Source: Tamlana sp038148895
GTDB lineage: Bacteria; Bacteroidota; Bacteroidia; Flavobacteriales; Flavobacteriaceae
Direction: 5' to 3' (one strand)
Assembly (NCBI GenBank): GCA_038148895.1
Contig: JBBVGQ010000001.1
Length of the DNA: 64,000 bases
Positions 45,574 through 54,596 of this stretch are shown here, piece by piece. The number at the start of each line of letters is the position of its first letter. Position 1 is the first letter of the stretch. The translations under genes and the position numbers were made by a program. A model generated the notes under the pieces. The model was not told the DNA's origin. It ran no database searches and saw only the letters and a list, made by a program, of their open reading frames with translations.

Positions 45574-46382
45574 TTAAATACATAGAAGAAACGGTTGATT
45601 ATTTAAAAGGCAAAGGCTTTGAAACCCCCGAAATAGGTATCATTTTGGGCACAGGATTGGGGCAACTCATAGAGCACATTGAAATTATAAAGGAAGCGAG
45701 CTACAACCATATTCCCAATTTCCCAACAGCTACTGTAGAATTCCATAAAGGCAAACTCATCTACGGAAAATTGGCCGGAAAAACTGCAGTTGTTATGCAG
45801 GGCCGTTTTCATGTCTATGAAGGCTATAGCTTGCAAGATGTTACTTATCCTGTTCGCATTATGGAAAAATTGGGCATACACACCCTTTTGGTTTCAAACG
45901 CCGCTGGAGCCATCAACCTCAATTTTAAAAAAGGAGAGCTCATGCTTATTGAAGACCATATTAATCTTCAAGGAAGTTCACCCTTGGCCTTTAAAGGTGT
46001 TGAATTTTTAGGCGAACGCTTTACAGATATGAGCATGCCTTATGATGCCGAAATCAATACTAAGTTTAAAAACATTGCCAAGGCTAACAATATTAAACTA
46101 CATGAAGGTGTTTATGCCAGCGTTGTTGGCCCACAATTGGAAACCCGTGCAGAATACCGCATGCTGAAAACCATTGGTGCAGATGCCGTGGGGATGAGTA
46201 CGGTTCCTGAAATTATTGTTGCCAATCATTTAAAATTAAAAGCGGCGGCTGTGTCAGTTTTAACAGATGAATGCGACCCAGGCAACCTGGAACCTGTTGA
46301 CATCAATGATATCATTGCCCATGCAGCAAAAGCAGAACCAGAAATGATTATATTATTTAAAGAATTAATTAAAACAATATAG
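45570..46382 (+). CDS. purine-nucleoside phosphorylase
   Basis: Phosphorolysis of purine nucleosides. A protein of 270 residues of the class with GIILGTGLGQL at the phosphate site, VVMQGRFHVYEGY, VSNAAGAIN and GADAVGMSTVPEIIVANHL near the C-terminus. In this operon it probably removes adenine from the 5'-deoxyadenosyl arsenical made by ArsS, giving a sugar-1-phosphate for the next enzymes. That role is inference from context; the enzyme family itself is firm. Start ATGA overlaps the previous stop. Confidence 0.92.
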   Translation: MIKYIEETVDYLKGKGFETPEIGIILGTGLGQLIEHIEIIKEASYNHIPNFPTATVEFHKGKLIYGKLAGKTAVVMQGRFHVYEGYSLQDVTYPVRIMEKLGIHTLLVSNAAGAINLNFKKGELMLIEDHINLQGSSPLAFKGVEFLGERFTDMSMPYDAEINTKFKNIAKANNIKLHEGVYASVVGPQLETRAEYRMLKTIGADAVGMSTVPEIIVANHLKLKAAAVSVLTDECDPGNLEPVDINDIIAHAAKAEPEMIILFKELIKTI

Positions 46383-46466
46383 AATCAAGATTTTCTGAAT
46401 CAAGAATCAAGAAAAACTCTATAGTGTCTTGGACCCTAAATCTTGCTTCTTCTATCTAAAAAAACA

Positions 46467-47435
46467 ATGAGCTACTTAGAAACCGCACATAACGTCTATA
46501 AAGAAGCAGCATTAACTCCAGATGTTGGATTATGTTGTACCACCAACCCCGTTTGGGAATTACCCGGATTGAAGATTCCAAAAATCATGCAAGAGATGAA
46601 CTATGGTTGTGGTTCCACAGTGCATGCACGCGACTTAACCAACAACCCCAAAATGTTATATGTTGGCGTTGGTGGTGGCATGGAACTATTGCAGTTCGCT
46701 TATTTTAACCGCCAAAAAGAAGGTGTAATTGGTGTGGATGTGGTTGATGAAATGCTGGAAGCATCTCGCAAAAATTTTATAGAGGCCGAAAAATTAAATC
46801 CATGGTTTAAAAAGGAATTTGTCACCTTAAAAAAAGGAAATGCATTAAACCTACCAGTGTCCGACAACAGCATTGATGTGGCCGCCCAAAACTGCTTATT
46901 TAATATTTTTAAATCTGAAGACTTAAAAAAAGCCATTGCCGAAATGTATCGGGTTTTAAAACCACACGGACGTTTGGTTATGAGTGACCCTACATGCGAG
47001 CAGCCCATGAATGATGCCTTGAGAAATGATGACAGATTGCGCGCTTTGTGTTTAAGTGGCAGCCTGCCTATTGCAGAATATGTAAAAATGCTTACAGACG
47101 CTGGTTTTGGCACCATAGAAATTCGCGCTCGTAAACCATATAGGGTTTTAGCCCCGAAACACTACGCTACAGACGAATTGATTTACATTGAATCCATTGA
47201 AGTCGCTGCCATTAAAGACCCAATGCCGGAAGATGGCCCTTGCATTTTTACTGGAAAAGCCGCCATTTATTTTGGTGACGACCCTTTTGTTGACGATAAA
47301 AAAGGGCATATTTTATTGCAAAACCAACCCTTGGCCATTTGTGATAAAACAGCGGCCGCTTTAGCAAGTTTAAATAGGGATGATATTTTTATAAGTGAAT
47401 CTACCTATCATTACGATGGTGGCGGATGTTGCTAA
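46467..47435 (+). CDS. arsM: arsenite methyltransferase ArsM (arsenosugar type)
   Basis: SAM-dependent methylation of arsenite. The product is 322 residues from ATG 46467; an 8-codon N-terminal extension is possible but unlike the family. The arsenic-binding cysteines are probably Cys23/Cys24 (GLCCTTNP) and Cys48, and the protein ends with a Cys pair (YDGGGCC). The SAM motif is YVGVGGGMELLQF. It is 84 bases downstream of the phosphorylase, across a decayed repeat spacer, in the same orientation. It completes the ArsM-ArsS pair needed for arsenosugars. Confidence 0.93.
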   Translation: MSYLETAHNVYKEAALTPDVGLCCTTNPVWELPGLKIPKIMQEMNYGCGSTVHARDLTNNPKMLYVGVGGGMELLQFAYFNRQKEGVIGVDVVDEMLEASRKNFIEAEKLNPWFKKEFVTLKKGNALNLPVSDNSIDVAAQNCLFNIFKSEDLKKAIAEMYRVLKPHGRLVMSDPTCEQPMNDALRNDDRLRALCLSGSLPIAEYVKMLTDAGFGTIEIRARKPYRVLAPKHYATDELIYIESIEVAAIKDPMPEDGPCIFTGKAAIYFGDDPFVDDKKGHILLQNQPLAICDKTAAALASLNRDDIFISESTYHYDGGGCC

Positions 47436-47486
47436 AAAAGCCTTTTTAGATTGCAAAAATAGCTGCGGAAGTAAATAAACTTAATA

Positions 47487-48257
47487 ATGAAATACATCAA
47501 CTTTATTATAGTTTTTACTGTTTCTTTGGCGAGCAGTCGTGCACAAGTTGCTAAAACTTCAATTGAACCCGCTCTAGAATTCAATCAAATTCTAACTAAA
47601 AGGGTTATGCCTGTTCACCAGTTGTTTGATGAGCTTTTGCAAAAACATGTTTCAAATGATGGTTTTGTTAATTACAAATCGTTTAAAACCGAATACAAAA
47701 AATTGCTCGACTACATTTATGTTTTGAGTTTAATGCATAAGAATGAAAGTTTTCTAACACTATCAAAAGAGGAAAAACTAGCCTATTGGATAAACGCTTA
47801 TAATGCTTTGACCATTGATTTGGTTTTACGCCATTACCCAATTAGAAGCATAAAAGATATTAAAGATCCATGGGATCAACGTCTTTGGAAATTAGGCGAC
47901 AGTATGTATAGTTTGAATGAAATTGAACATAATATACTTAGAAAAATGAATGAACCCCGAATTCATTTTGCTATTGTTTGTGCTTCCTATTCCTGCCCAA
48001 AATTATTGAACGAAGCGTATGCAGCATCAAAACTAGAACAACAATTGAACGAAGCTGCAAAGGAATTTTTAAATGACCCCGAACGCAATGAAATATCTGA
48101 AAACAAACTAAAGCTTTCAAAAATCTTCAAATGGTTTGCTAAAGATTTTGAACAAAACGGCAGCTTGATTGATTTTTTAAATCTGTATTCAAACATTGAA
48201 ATTTCAGCGGAAGCGAAAAAATCCTTTAAAGAATACAACTGGAACCTGAATGAATAA
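47487..48257 (+). CDS. exported DUF547 domain protein
   Basis: A protein of 256 residues. A signal peptide ends near SSRAQV. The DUF547 motifs are VNYKSFKTEYKKLLDYIYVLS, WINAYNALTIDLVLRHYP, then HFAIVCASYSCPKLLNEAY. DUF547 proteins are often placed next to arsenosugar or thiol-redox genes in Bacteroidota; the biochemical role is unknown. It overlaps the following glycosyltransferase gene by 8 bases, so it is part of the operon. Confidence 0.85.
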   Translation: MKYINFIIVFTVSLASSRAQVAKTSIEPALEFNQILTKRVMPVHQLFDELLQKHVSNDGFVNYKSFKTEYKKLLDYIYVLSLMHKNESFLTLSKEEKLAYWINAYNALTIDLVLRHYPIRSIKDIKDPWDQRLWKLGDSMYSLNEIEHNILRKMNEPRIHFAIVCASYSCPKLLNEAYAASKLEQQLNEAAKEFLNDPERNEISENKLKLSKIFKWFAKDFEQNGSLIDFLNLYSNIEISAEAKKSFKEYNWNLNE

Positions 48258-48942
48258 AATTTCAATAATAATTCCCATTTTAAACGAAGCTGAATTTATC
48301 GAGAAATCGCTCAGGCATGTTATAGTCAATTCCAAACAACAAAATGTTTCAGAAATTATCGTGGTTGATGGCGGGAGCACAGATGACTCAAAACATTTGG
48401 TTTCAAACTTTAACAACGTCATTCTTTTAAGTTCTGAAAAAGGTCGGGCCAAACAAATGAATTTTGGTGCTAAACACGCTACAGGAAACATCCTTTATTT
48501 TTTACATGCCGATTCTTTTCCGCCCAAGAACTTTGACCAGCTTATTATTGATGAATTAGAAAAAGGCAACAAAGCTGGTTGTTTTAGAATGCAATTTGAC
48601 AGCAACCATTGGTGGCTGCGCTTGGCCAGCTGGTTAACCCAATTTAAATGGCGCGCCTGCCGTGGTGGCGACCAAAGTCAATTTATAACAAAAAGACTTT
48701 TTAATGAAATTGGCGGATACGATGAACGCTACACTATTTATGAAGATAATATTTTAATCAACGAATTGTACAAACGAAAACAATTTGTTGTCATAAACAA
48801 AAAGCTATACACATCGGCCAGAATGTACCGGAAACAAGGCATTTGGAAATTACAATACCTGTATTGGTCTATTTATGTAAAAAAGTGGTTTGGTGCTGAT
48901 GCAGGACGTTTACACAGTTATTATAAAGCAAAAATTTCCTAA
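48250..48942 (+). CDS. TIGR04283-type arsenosugar glycosyltransferase (GT2)
   Basis: A protein of 230 residues of the GT-A GT2 family. The N-terminal ISIIIPILNEAEFIEKSL is followed by VVDGGSTDDS, then NILYFLHADSFPP and GGDQSQFITKRLF, typical nucleotide-sugar and acceptor regions. TIGR04283 is the arsenosugar-associated GT2 group. It is the last gene of the operon and ends 2 bases before the stop of the convergent phosphoesterase gene. Confidence 0.88.
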   Translation: MNKISIIIPILNEAEFIEKSLRHVIVNSKQQNVSEIIVVDGGSTDDSKHLVSNFNNVILLSSEKGRAKQMNFGAKHATGNILYFLHADSFPPKNFDQLIIDELEKGNKAGCFRMQFDSNHWWLRLASWLTQFKWRACRGGDQSQFITKRLFNEIGGYDERYTIYEDNILINELYKRKQFVVINKKLYTSARMYRKQGIWKLQYLYWSIYVKKWFGADAGRLHSYYKAKIS

Positions 48943-48944
48943 CA

Positions 48945-49676
48945 TCAAAACTTATTCCTTCCCATTTCATCAGGATATAAACTGGGTAAGTTATCACTTT
49001 GCCAAAACTCTTTTGTATCAACATCAATACCAGTTAGTTTTCCTTTAAAGGCGGCACCGGTATCAATATTCCAAATATTTACGGCATGCATCGGTACATC
49101 ACATTTAAAGTTGGTTGTGGGTGTATGTCCAATAAAAATTTCAGTGTAATGTTTTAATCTATTGGGGTACAGTTCAGAATCTCTTTCAATACGTTTATCC
49201 ATCGTCAATGCCATTTCCCAAAGTGTTCTGTCAAAATACAAGGTGGTTTGAAAAACTTCCTTCTCTACACCATGCATCGAGGTAAATCCTGCATGCAAAA
49301 ACAATCGGTTTTTATCATCAAGATGGTACATTTTTAAATTTTCAAAAAAGGTTAAATGCGCCTTTTTTTCTTCCTTGGTAAAGCCTGTGTAACTCTCCAT
49401 GGTTTCCTTTCCACCATGAATGTACCAAGTCATATTCACTTCGCCATCACGAAGCCACTCCTCGCACCAAACATCATGATTCCCCTTAATAAAAACACAA
49501 TTTATCTTTTTAGAAAGTTCCATTAAAAACTGAACAACTTGTGCCGATTCACTCCAACCGTCTACATAATCACCCATAAAAATCAAGGTATCTTCGTCCT
49601 TCACCTCCATTTTATTTAAAACCTGAATCAGTGCCTTTAAGCCTCCGTGAATGTCTCCTATTGCTAAAACCCGCAT
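48945..49676 (-). CDS. metallophosphoesterase (Ser/Thr phosphatase type)
   Basis: The product is 243 residues from ATG 49676, where GDIHGG follows at the expected place; a longer frame starting 6 codons upstream has no family support. Motifs are LAIGDIHGG, MGDYVDG, IKGNHDVW and IGHTPTT, which define the binuclear-metal phosphoesterase core. The substrate is unknown (protein, nucleotide or bis-nucleotide). It is convergent with the arsenosugar operon and divergent from pyc, with a -7-like box at 49692-49699. Confidence 0.88.
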   Translation of the reverse strand: MRVLAIGDIHGGLKALIQVLNKMEVKDEDTLIFMGDYVDGWSESAQVVQFLMELSKKINCVFIKGNHDVWCEEWLRDGEVNMTWYIHGGKETMESYTGFTKEEKKAHLTFFENLKMYHLDDKNRLFLHAGFTSMHGVEKEVFQTTLYFDRTLWEMALTMDKRIERDSELYPNRLKHYTEIFIGHTPTTNFKCDVPMHAVNIWNIDTGAAFKGKLTGIDVDTKEFWQSDNLPSLYPDEMGRNKF

Positions 49677-49691
49677 AATTTTTATTTTCAA

Positions 49692-49699
49692 CAAAACTA
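49692..49699 (-). promoter_or_regulatory. putative -7 box of phosphoesterase gene
   Basis: TAGTTTTG on the minus strand, 16 bases before ATG 49676, with a TTG about 23 bases further upstream. Confidence 0.45.
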
Positions 49700-49818
49700 A
49701 TGGTTTCCCTATATAATAATCAAGAAGAATATTAAATTATGTTTAAAAATGATTAACAATCACGAACTTAAATTCGTAATTTAAGCACGCTATTAACAGA
49801 CAATCTAAAGCACTTCCT

Positions 49819-52800
49819 ATGAAAATAAAGAAAGTTTTAGTCGCCAATCGTGGCGAAATTGCCATTAGAATTTTTAGGGCCTGTACGGAAATTAACGTGA
49901 AAACCATCGGTATTTACACCTATGAGGACCGTTACTCCCTTCACCGTTATAAATCTGATGAATCTTATCAAATTGGTGAGGACAATGAACCTTTAAAACC
50001 CTATTTGGACATTAAGGCCATTATAAAAATTGCCCTTGAAAATGAGGTTGATGCCATTCATCCTGGTTATGGCTTCCTTTCTGAAAATGCCAATTTTGCC
50101 CAAGCTTGCGAGGACAATGGTATCATTTTCATCGGGCCCAAAGTATCGGTTTTAAAAGCATTAGGGGATAAAATTACAGCCAAGGAAGTGGCGATTGCAA
50201 ACCAAATCCCCATTATAAAAAGTAATGAAAAGCCTTTAAAGGATGTGAAAATTGCCATTTCCGAAGCCAAAAAAATTGGCTACCCCATTATGCTCAAGGC
50301 GGCTTCGGGTGGTGGCGGACGTGGCATGCGTGTTATTCGAAATGAAGAAGAACTGAAAAAAGCCTACACCGAAAGCAAACGTGAAGCTTTGAACGCCTTC
50401 GGAGATGACACTGTGTTTTTGGAAAAGTTTGTTGAAAACCCAAAACATATTGAAATACAGATTGTTGCCGACAGCCATGGCAATATTGTCCATCTTTTTG
50501 AGCGCGACTGTTCGGTGCAACGACGCTACCAAAAAGTTATTGAATTTGCGCCTTCATATGGCCTAAAAGATGAAACCAAGAATGCCCTTTACAACTACGC
50601 AATAAAAATTTGTAGTGCCGTTAATTATAACAATATTGGGACGGTAGAATTTTTGGTAGATGATGACGATTCCATCTATTTTATTGAGGTAAACCCGAGA
50701 ATCCAGGTTGAACATACAGTTACCGAAGTGATTACCAACATAGATTTAGTTAAATCTCAATTATTTATTGCTGGTGGTTATAAACTTTCGGACGAGCAAA
50801 TAAAAATTACCAACCAAGAATCTATTAAAATCAATGGTTATGCTTTGCAATGCCGAATAACCACCGAAGACCCCCAAAACGATTTTAAACCAGACTATGG
50901 AACAGTTTCTGCCTACCGAAGTGCTTCTGGTTTCGGTATTCGGTTGGATGCGGGCAGCATTTACCAAGGTGCCAAGATTTCACCGTTTTTTGATTCCATG
51001 TTGGTAAAAGTTACAGCACATAGCCGAACTTTGGACGGTGCCAGCAGAAAAATTAGACGTGCTTTGGCAGAATTTAGAATTCGTGGCGTAAAAACCAACA
51101 TGCCATTTTTAGACAATATTCTGGTTCATGAAACCTTCCGGAAAGGATTAGTTACTGTTAACTTTATTAAGCAAAACCCCGATTTATTTAAATTTAAGGT
51201 ACCGAGAAATAGGGCCACCAAATTAATCACTTATCTCGGTGAAATCATTGTAAATGGCAATCCTGATGTTAAAAAAATTGAACACGACAAAACATTTGTA
51301 AAACCCAAAGTCCCGAAGTTTGATATTAATGGTGGTTATCCAAAAGGCACCAAAGATTTATTGACAGAACTAGGTCCCGAAAAATTTTCAGAATGGCTTA
51401 AAAATGAAAAGAAGGTGCATTTTACGGATACTACTATGCGTGATGCCCACCAAAGTTTACTGGCTACTCGCATGCGAACTTTCGATATGCTAAAAGTAGC
51501 TGAGGGCTATGCAAGAAACCATCCTGAAATTTTCAGCATGGAAGTTTGGGGCGGTGCCACTTTTGATGTCTGCCTGCGTTTTTTACAAGAAAACCCTTGG
51601 GAAAGATTGCGTTTATTGCGCAAAGCCATGCCCAATTTGTTACTGCAAATGCTTATTCGTGGTTCAAATGGTGTGGGGTACAAAGCTTATTCCGATAATT
51701 TAATCGGTGAGTTTGTTGAGCATTCTTGGGAGAACGGTGTAGATGTATTTAGAATTTTCGACTCCCTAAATTGGATGAAATCATTGGCGCCATGTATTGA
51801 ACATGTTAGGACCAGGACCAAAGGTTTAGCCGAAGGCTCCATTTGCTATACCAACGATATTTTAAATCCCAGCAATAAAAAGTACGATTTAAAATACTAT
51901 GTCAATCTGGCCAAAGAACTTGAAAATGCCGGAGCCCATATTTTGGGGGTGAAAGATATGGCCGGTTTATTGAAACCGTATGCGGCTTTCGAGCTCATTT
52001 CCGCACTAAAATCAGAGTTAAAAATTCCTATTCATCTGCATACACATGATACGTCTTCCATTCAAGCGGCAACTTATTTAAAAGCTATTGAAGCTGGCGT
52101 TGATGTAGTTGATGTTGCCCTTGGTGGGTTGTCAGGATTAACCTCGCAACCCAATTTCAATTCGGTGGTTGAAATGTTAAAGTTTCAAGACAGAGCTACA
52201 GATATAAACATTGATTCTTTAAATGAATATTCTAACTATTGGGAAACTGTAAGAGAATATTATTACCCATTTGAATCTGGGTTAAAAGCAGGTTCCGGTG
52301 AAGTTTTTAAACATGAAATTCCTGGTGGGCAATATTCCAATTTAAAACCACAGGCAAGGGCTTTGGGGCTTGAAGACCGTTTTCATGAAATCACACAAAT
52401 GTATAGCGATGTGAATACCCTTTTTGGCGATATTGTAAAAGTTACGCCAAGCTCCAAAGTGGTTGGCGACATGGCCCAATTTTTAGTGAGTAATAATTTA
52501 ACCATCCAAGATGTTATGGAAAAGGGTGAAACATTATCCTTTCCACAATCGGTAGTTGATTTCTTTAAAGGTGATTTAGGGCAGCCTGTTGGTGGATTTC
52601 CAAAAAAACTTCAAAAAATAGTTCTGAAAGACCAAAAACCTTATTCCGATAGGCCTAATGCACATATGCCTCCATTAAATCTTGATAAGGAATACGAAGA
52701 ATTTAAAAAGATATTTGAACAAGATTTAAGCAGAACGATTGAGTACACGGATTTTCTGTCCTATCAATTGTACCCGAAGGTTTTTACCGATGCTTACAAC

Positions 52801-53271
52801 TTGCATTTAAAATATGACAACCTTATGAACTTACCGACCAAAAATTTCTTCTATGGCATGGAAATAGGTGAAGAAATAATTGTTGAGGTGGACAAAGGAA
52901 AGACGCTTTTAATCACGCTGGAATCTGTTGGTCTACCGAACAGCGATGGTATGGTAACCGTCTATTTTAAATTAAATGGGCAAGGCCGAAGTGTCCAAAT
53001 TAAGGACAATGCCATAAAAGTGGATAAAGTTGAGCATGTTAAAGTTGATAAAGCGGATGTTAACCAAGTTGGGGCCCCATTGCAAGGCATGCTGTCGACC
53101 ATTTTGGTTAAACGGGGAGAGAAAGTAACCAAAAACCAACCTTTGTTCGTTATCGAGGCCATGAAAATGGAAACAACAATTACCGCAAATATGGATGCCA
53201 CAGTCAAGAAAATTGCTCTGCAAACAGGAATTATGGTAAATGCGGATGATTTGGTTATGGTTTTGGACTAA
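49819..53271 (+). CDS. pyc: pyruvate carboxylase
   Basis: Biotin-dependent ATP-driven carboxylation of pyruvate to oxaloacetate, feeding the TCA cycle. A single-chain form of 1150 residues. The biotin carboxylase half is about 1-455 (KVLVANRGEIAIRI, ASGGGGRGMRV, EVNPRIQVEHTVTE). The carboxyltransferase domain starts near 530 (HFTDTTMRDAHQSLLATRM). The C-terminal biotinyl domain has the biotinylated Lys1116 in IEAMKMETTI. It is divergent from the phosphoesterase gene and followed by a GH113-like lipoprotein gene on the other strand. The enzyme call is firm. Confidence 0.95.
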   Translation: MKIKKVLVANRGEIAIRIFRACTEINVKTIGIYTYEDRYSLHRYKSDESYQIGEDNEPLKPYLDIKAIIKIALENEVDAIHPGYGFLSENANFAQACEDNGIIFIGPKVSVLKALGDKITAKEVAIANQIPIIKSNEKPLKDVKIAISEAKKIGYPIMLKAASGGGGRGMRVIRNEEELKKAYTESKREALNAFGDDTVFLEKFVENPKHIEIQIVADSHGNIVHLFERDCSVQRRYQKVIEFAPSYGLKDETKNALYNYAIKICSAVNYNNIGTVEFLVDDDDSIYFIEVNPRIQVEHTVTEVITNIDLVKSQLFIAGGYKLSDEQIKITNQESIKINGYALQCRITTEDPQNDFKPDYGTVSAYRSASGFGIRLDAGSIYQGAKISPFFDSMLVKVTAHSRTLDGASRKIRRALAEFRIRGVKTNMPFLDNILVHETFRKGLVTVNFIKQNPDLFKFKVPRNRATKLITYLGEIIVNGNPDVKKIEHDKTFVKPKVPKFDINGGYPKGTKDLLTELGPEKFSEWLKNEKKVHFTDTTMRDAHQSLLATRMRTFDMLKVAEGYARNHPEIFSMEVWGGATFDVCLRFLQENPWERLRLLRKAMPNLLLQMLIRGSNGVGYKAYSDNLIGEFVEHSWENGVDVFRIFDSLNWMKSLAPCIEHVRTRTKGLAEGSICYTNDILNPSNKKYDLKYYVNLAKELENAGAHILGVKDMAGLLKPYAAFELISALKSELKIPIHLHTHDTSSIQAATYLKAIEAGVDVVDVALGGLSGLTSQPNFNSVVEMLKFQDRATDINIDSLNEYSNYWETVREYYYPFESGLKAGSGEVFKHEIPGGQYSNLKPQARALGLEDRFHEITQMYSDVNTLFGDIVKVTPSSKVVGDMAQFLVSNNLTIQDVMEKGETLSFPQSVVDFFKGDLGQPVGGFPKKLQKIVLKDQKPYSDRPNAHMPPLNLDKEYEEFKKIFEQDLSRTIEYTDFLSYQLYPKVFTDAYNLHLKYDNLMNLPTKNFFYGMEIGEEIIVEVDKGKTLLITLESVGLPNSDGMVTVYFKLNGQGRSVQIKDNAIKVDKVEHVKVDKADVNQVGAPLQGMLSTILVKRGEKVTKNQPLFVIEAMKMETTITANMDATVKKIALQTGIMVNADDLVMVLD

Positions 53272-53323
53272 TAGCTGGCACCTTTAATTCAGGTTATTTC
53301 TTCCATATTAAAAATGTCTAACA

Positions 53324-54331
53324 TCATTCCCGTAAACTGTATTGCGTTCTAATTACAGCCTCGGCTGGTTTATTCTGCGGCGTAAACCTTGTATTGTTTT
53401 TTCCACCAGCTCTTTCATGGTTATGGTGCCATTTCCAAACAAAACCACCTGCAAACCAATTTTCGCCCCAAAAGGTTTCAAAAAGTGCTTTTGTAGTATT
53501 TGTTTGTGCCTCCAAGTTTACTTGGTCCATATTTCTGTCACTTTTCCATGGTTCTTTTCCAGAATAATCAACACTTCTGTAACCATACTCTGTGAATAAA
53601 ACGGTGCTATCATATTTTTGGATTATTTCAGAAATAATTTGCTTATAATTTTTCCAACTATTTAAACACTCTTCAACGGTTGGAGTTTTACTTTCACTCA
53701 CTGGAAAATAGGCATCAATTCCTAAATAATCCAACTTACTCCAAAATGGGGTTCGGCTAAATTCATTCCAGTTGGCTGCATAGGTGAGCTTACCTTTATA
53801 AACTTTTCTTATTTCGTTAATTAGTTCGTTCCAATATTCAGGTCTGTGGTCAATAAAATTTTCGAGTTCTGTACCAATGCAGAAAATATCAACTTTCATC
53901 TCTTGGGCAAATGAGGCAAAATCCAAAATAAACTTTGAATAAGAATTTTCAAGAAGTTGCCAATCGGCTTCAGCATTCATTTTAATAAGTCCAGTGAATT
54001 CACCACGCCAAACCCAAATTTGTGGTTTTAGCATAATTTTTATTTTTTTCTTTCTCAAAGTTTCAATGTACTGTTTAGCCCCAACCTTGGTTTCACCAAA
54101 CCACTGTCTTTCTGTATTAAAGACTATTTCGGGGTGTTCCAAATTCCTAATAAAGCCAAAAGGCATCACAGCAGCATAGTTGGCATTTAAATGCACTACT
54201 GGCTTAACGTGGTTTTCATCAATGGCTTCCCTTGAAGCCACAAAACTCACTCCATTAATCTTTTGGATTTGCGGTGCACAGGATTGAAAACTTAGAATCA
54301 ACCATAAAAACAGAAACTTAAGGATGTGCAT
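53324..54331 (-). CDS. GH113-like TIM-barrel glycoside hydrolase, lipoprotein
   Basis: A protein of 335 residues with a lipoprotein signal (LWLILSFQSCAPQ). The sequence runs as a TIM barrel: HLNANYAAVMPFGFI, LKPQIWVWRGEF, FCIGTELENF, DYLGIDAYFPVSE, LFTEYGYRS and the final GGFVWKWHHNHERAGG. Two glutamates, one in GTELENF and the other in FTEYGY, sit where acid/base and nucleophile are expected in retaining family members. GH113 contains beta-mannanases; substrate here is unproven. It is alone on the minus strand between pyc and the FAD oxidoreductase gene. Confidence 0.72.
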   Translation of the reverse strand: MHILKFLFLWLILSFQSCAPQIQKINGVSFVASREAIDENHVKPVVHLNANYAAVMPFGFIRNLEHPEIVFNTERQWFGETKVGAKQYIETLRKKKIKIMLKPQIWVWRGEFTGLIKMNAEADWQLLENSYSKFILDFASFAQEMKVDIFCIGTELENFIDHRPEYWNELINEIRKVYKGKLTYAANWNEFSRTPFWSKLDYLGIDAYFPVSESKTPTVEECLNSWKNYKQIISEIIQKYDSTVLFTEYGYRSVDYSGKEPWKSDRNMDQVNLEAQTNTTKALFETFWGENWFAGGFVWKWHHNHERAGGKNNTRFTPQNKPAEAVIRTQYSLRE

Positions 54332-54596
54332 AAACGATTAACATTTAAACTTCTAATTTACCATTTAATATTATAAGATTAGGAATCTTAACATTTAAAG
54401 TCTATCCAAATCCCACCCTTTACAAATTGAAACAAAACGTAACGACTAACTTACATTCAAGAAAAAAAGGATTTGGATGACCACAAATTTCAGGAAACCT
54501 TACAACTATAACAAAATTTAAAGTGTTTCTAAATTAACAAGCTCACTATAAGTTATTATCTTTAGCTTCGACCTATTACAAAACACCCATCAAAAC
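54332..54596. other. intergenic region upstream of FAD oxidoreductase
   Basis: AT-rich and gene-free. It has a perfect 10-base inverted repeat, ATCCAAATCC (54404-54413) and GGATTTGGAT (54469-54478), 55 bases apart. A TATCTTTA box (54557-54564) lies 32 bases before the ATG. The repeat may be an operator or a structured RNA; neither is shown. Confidence 0.45.
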
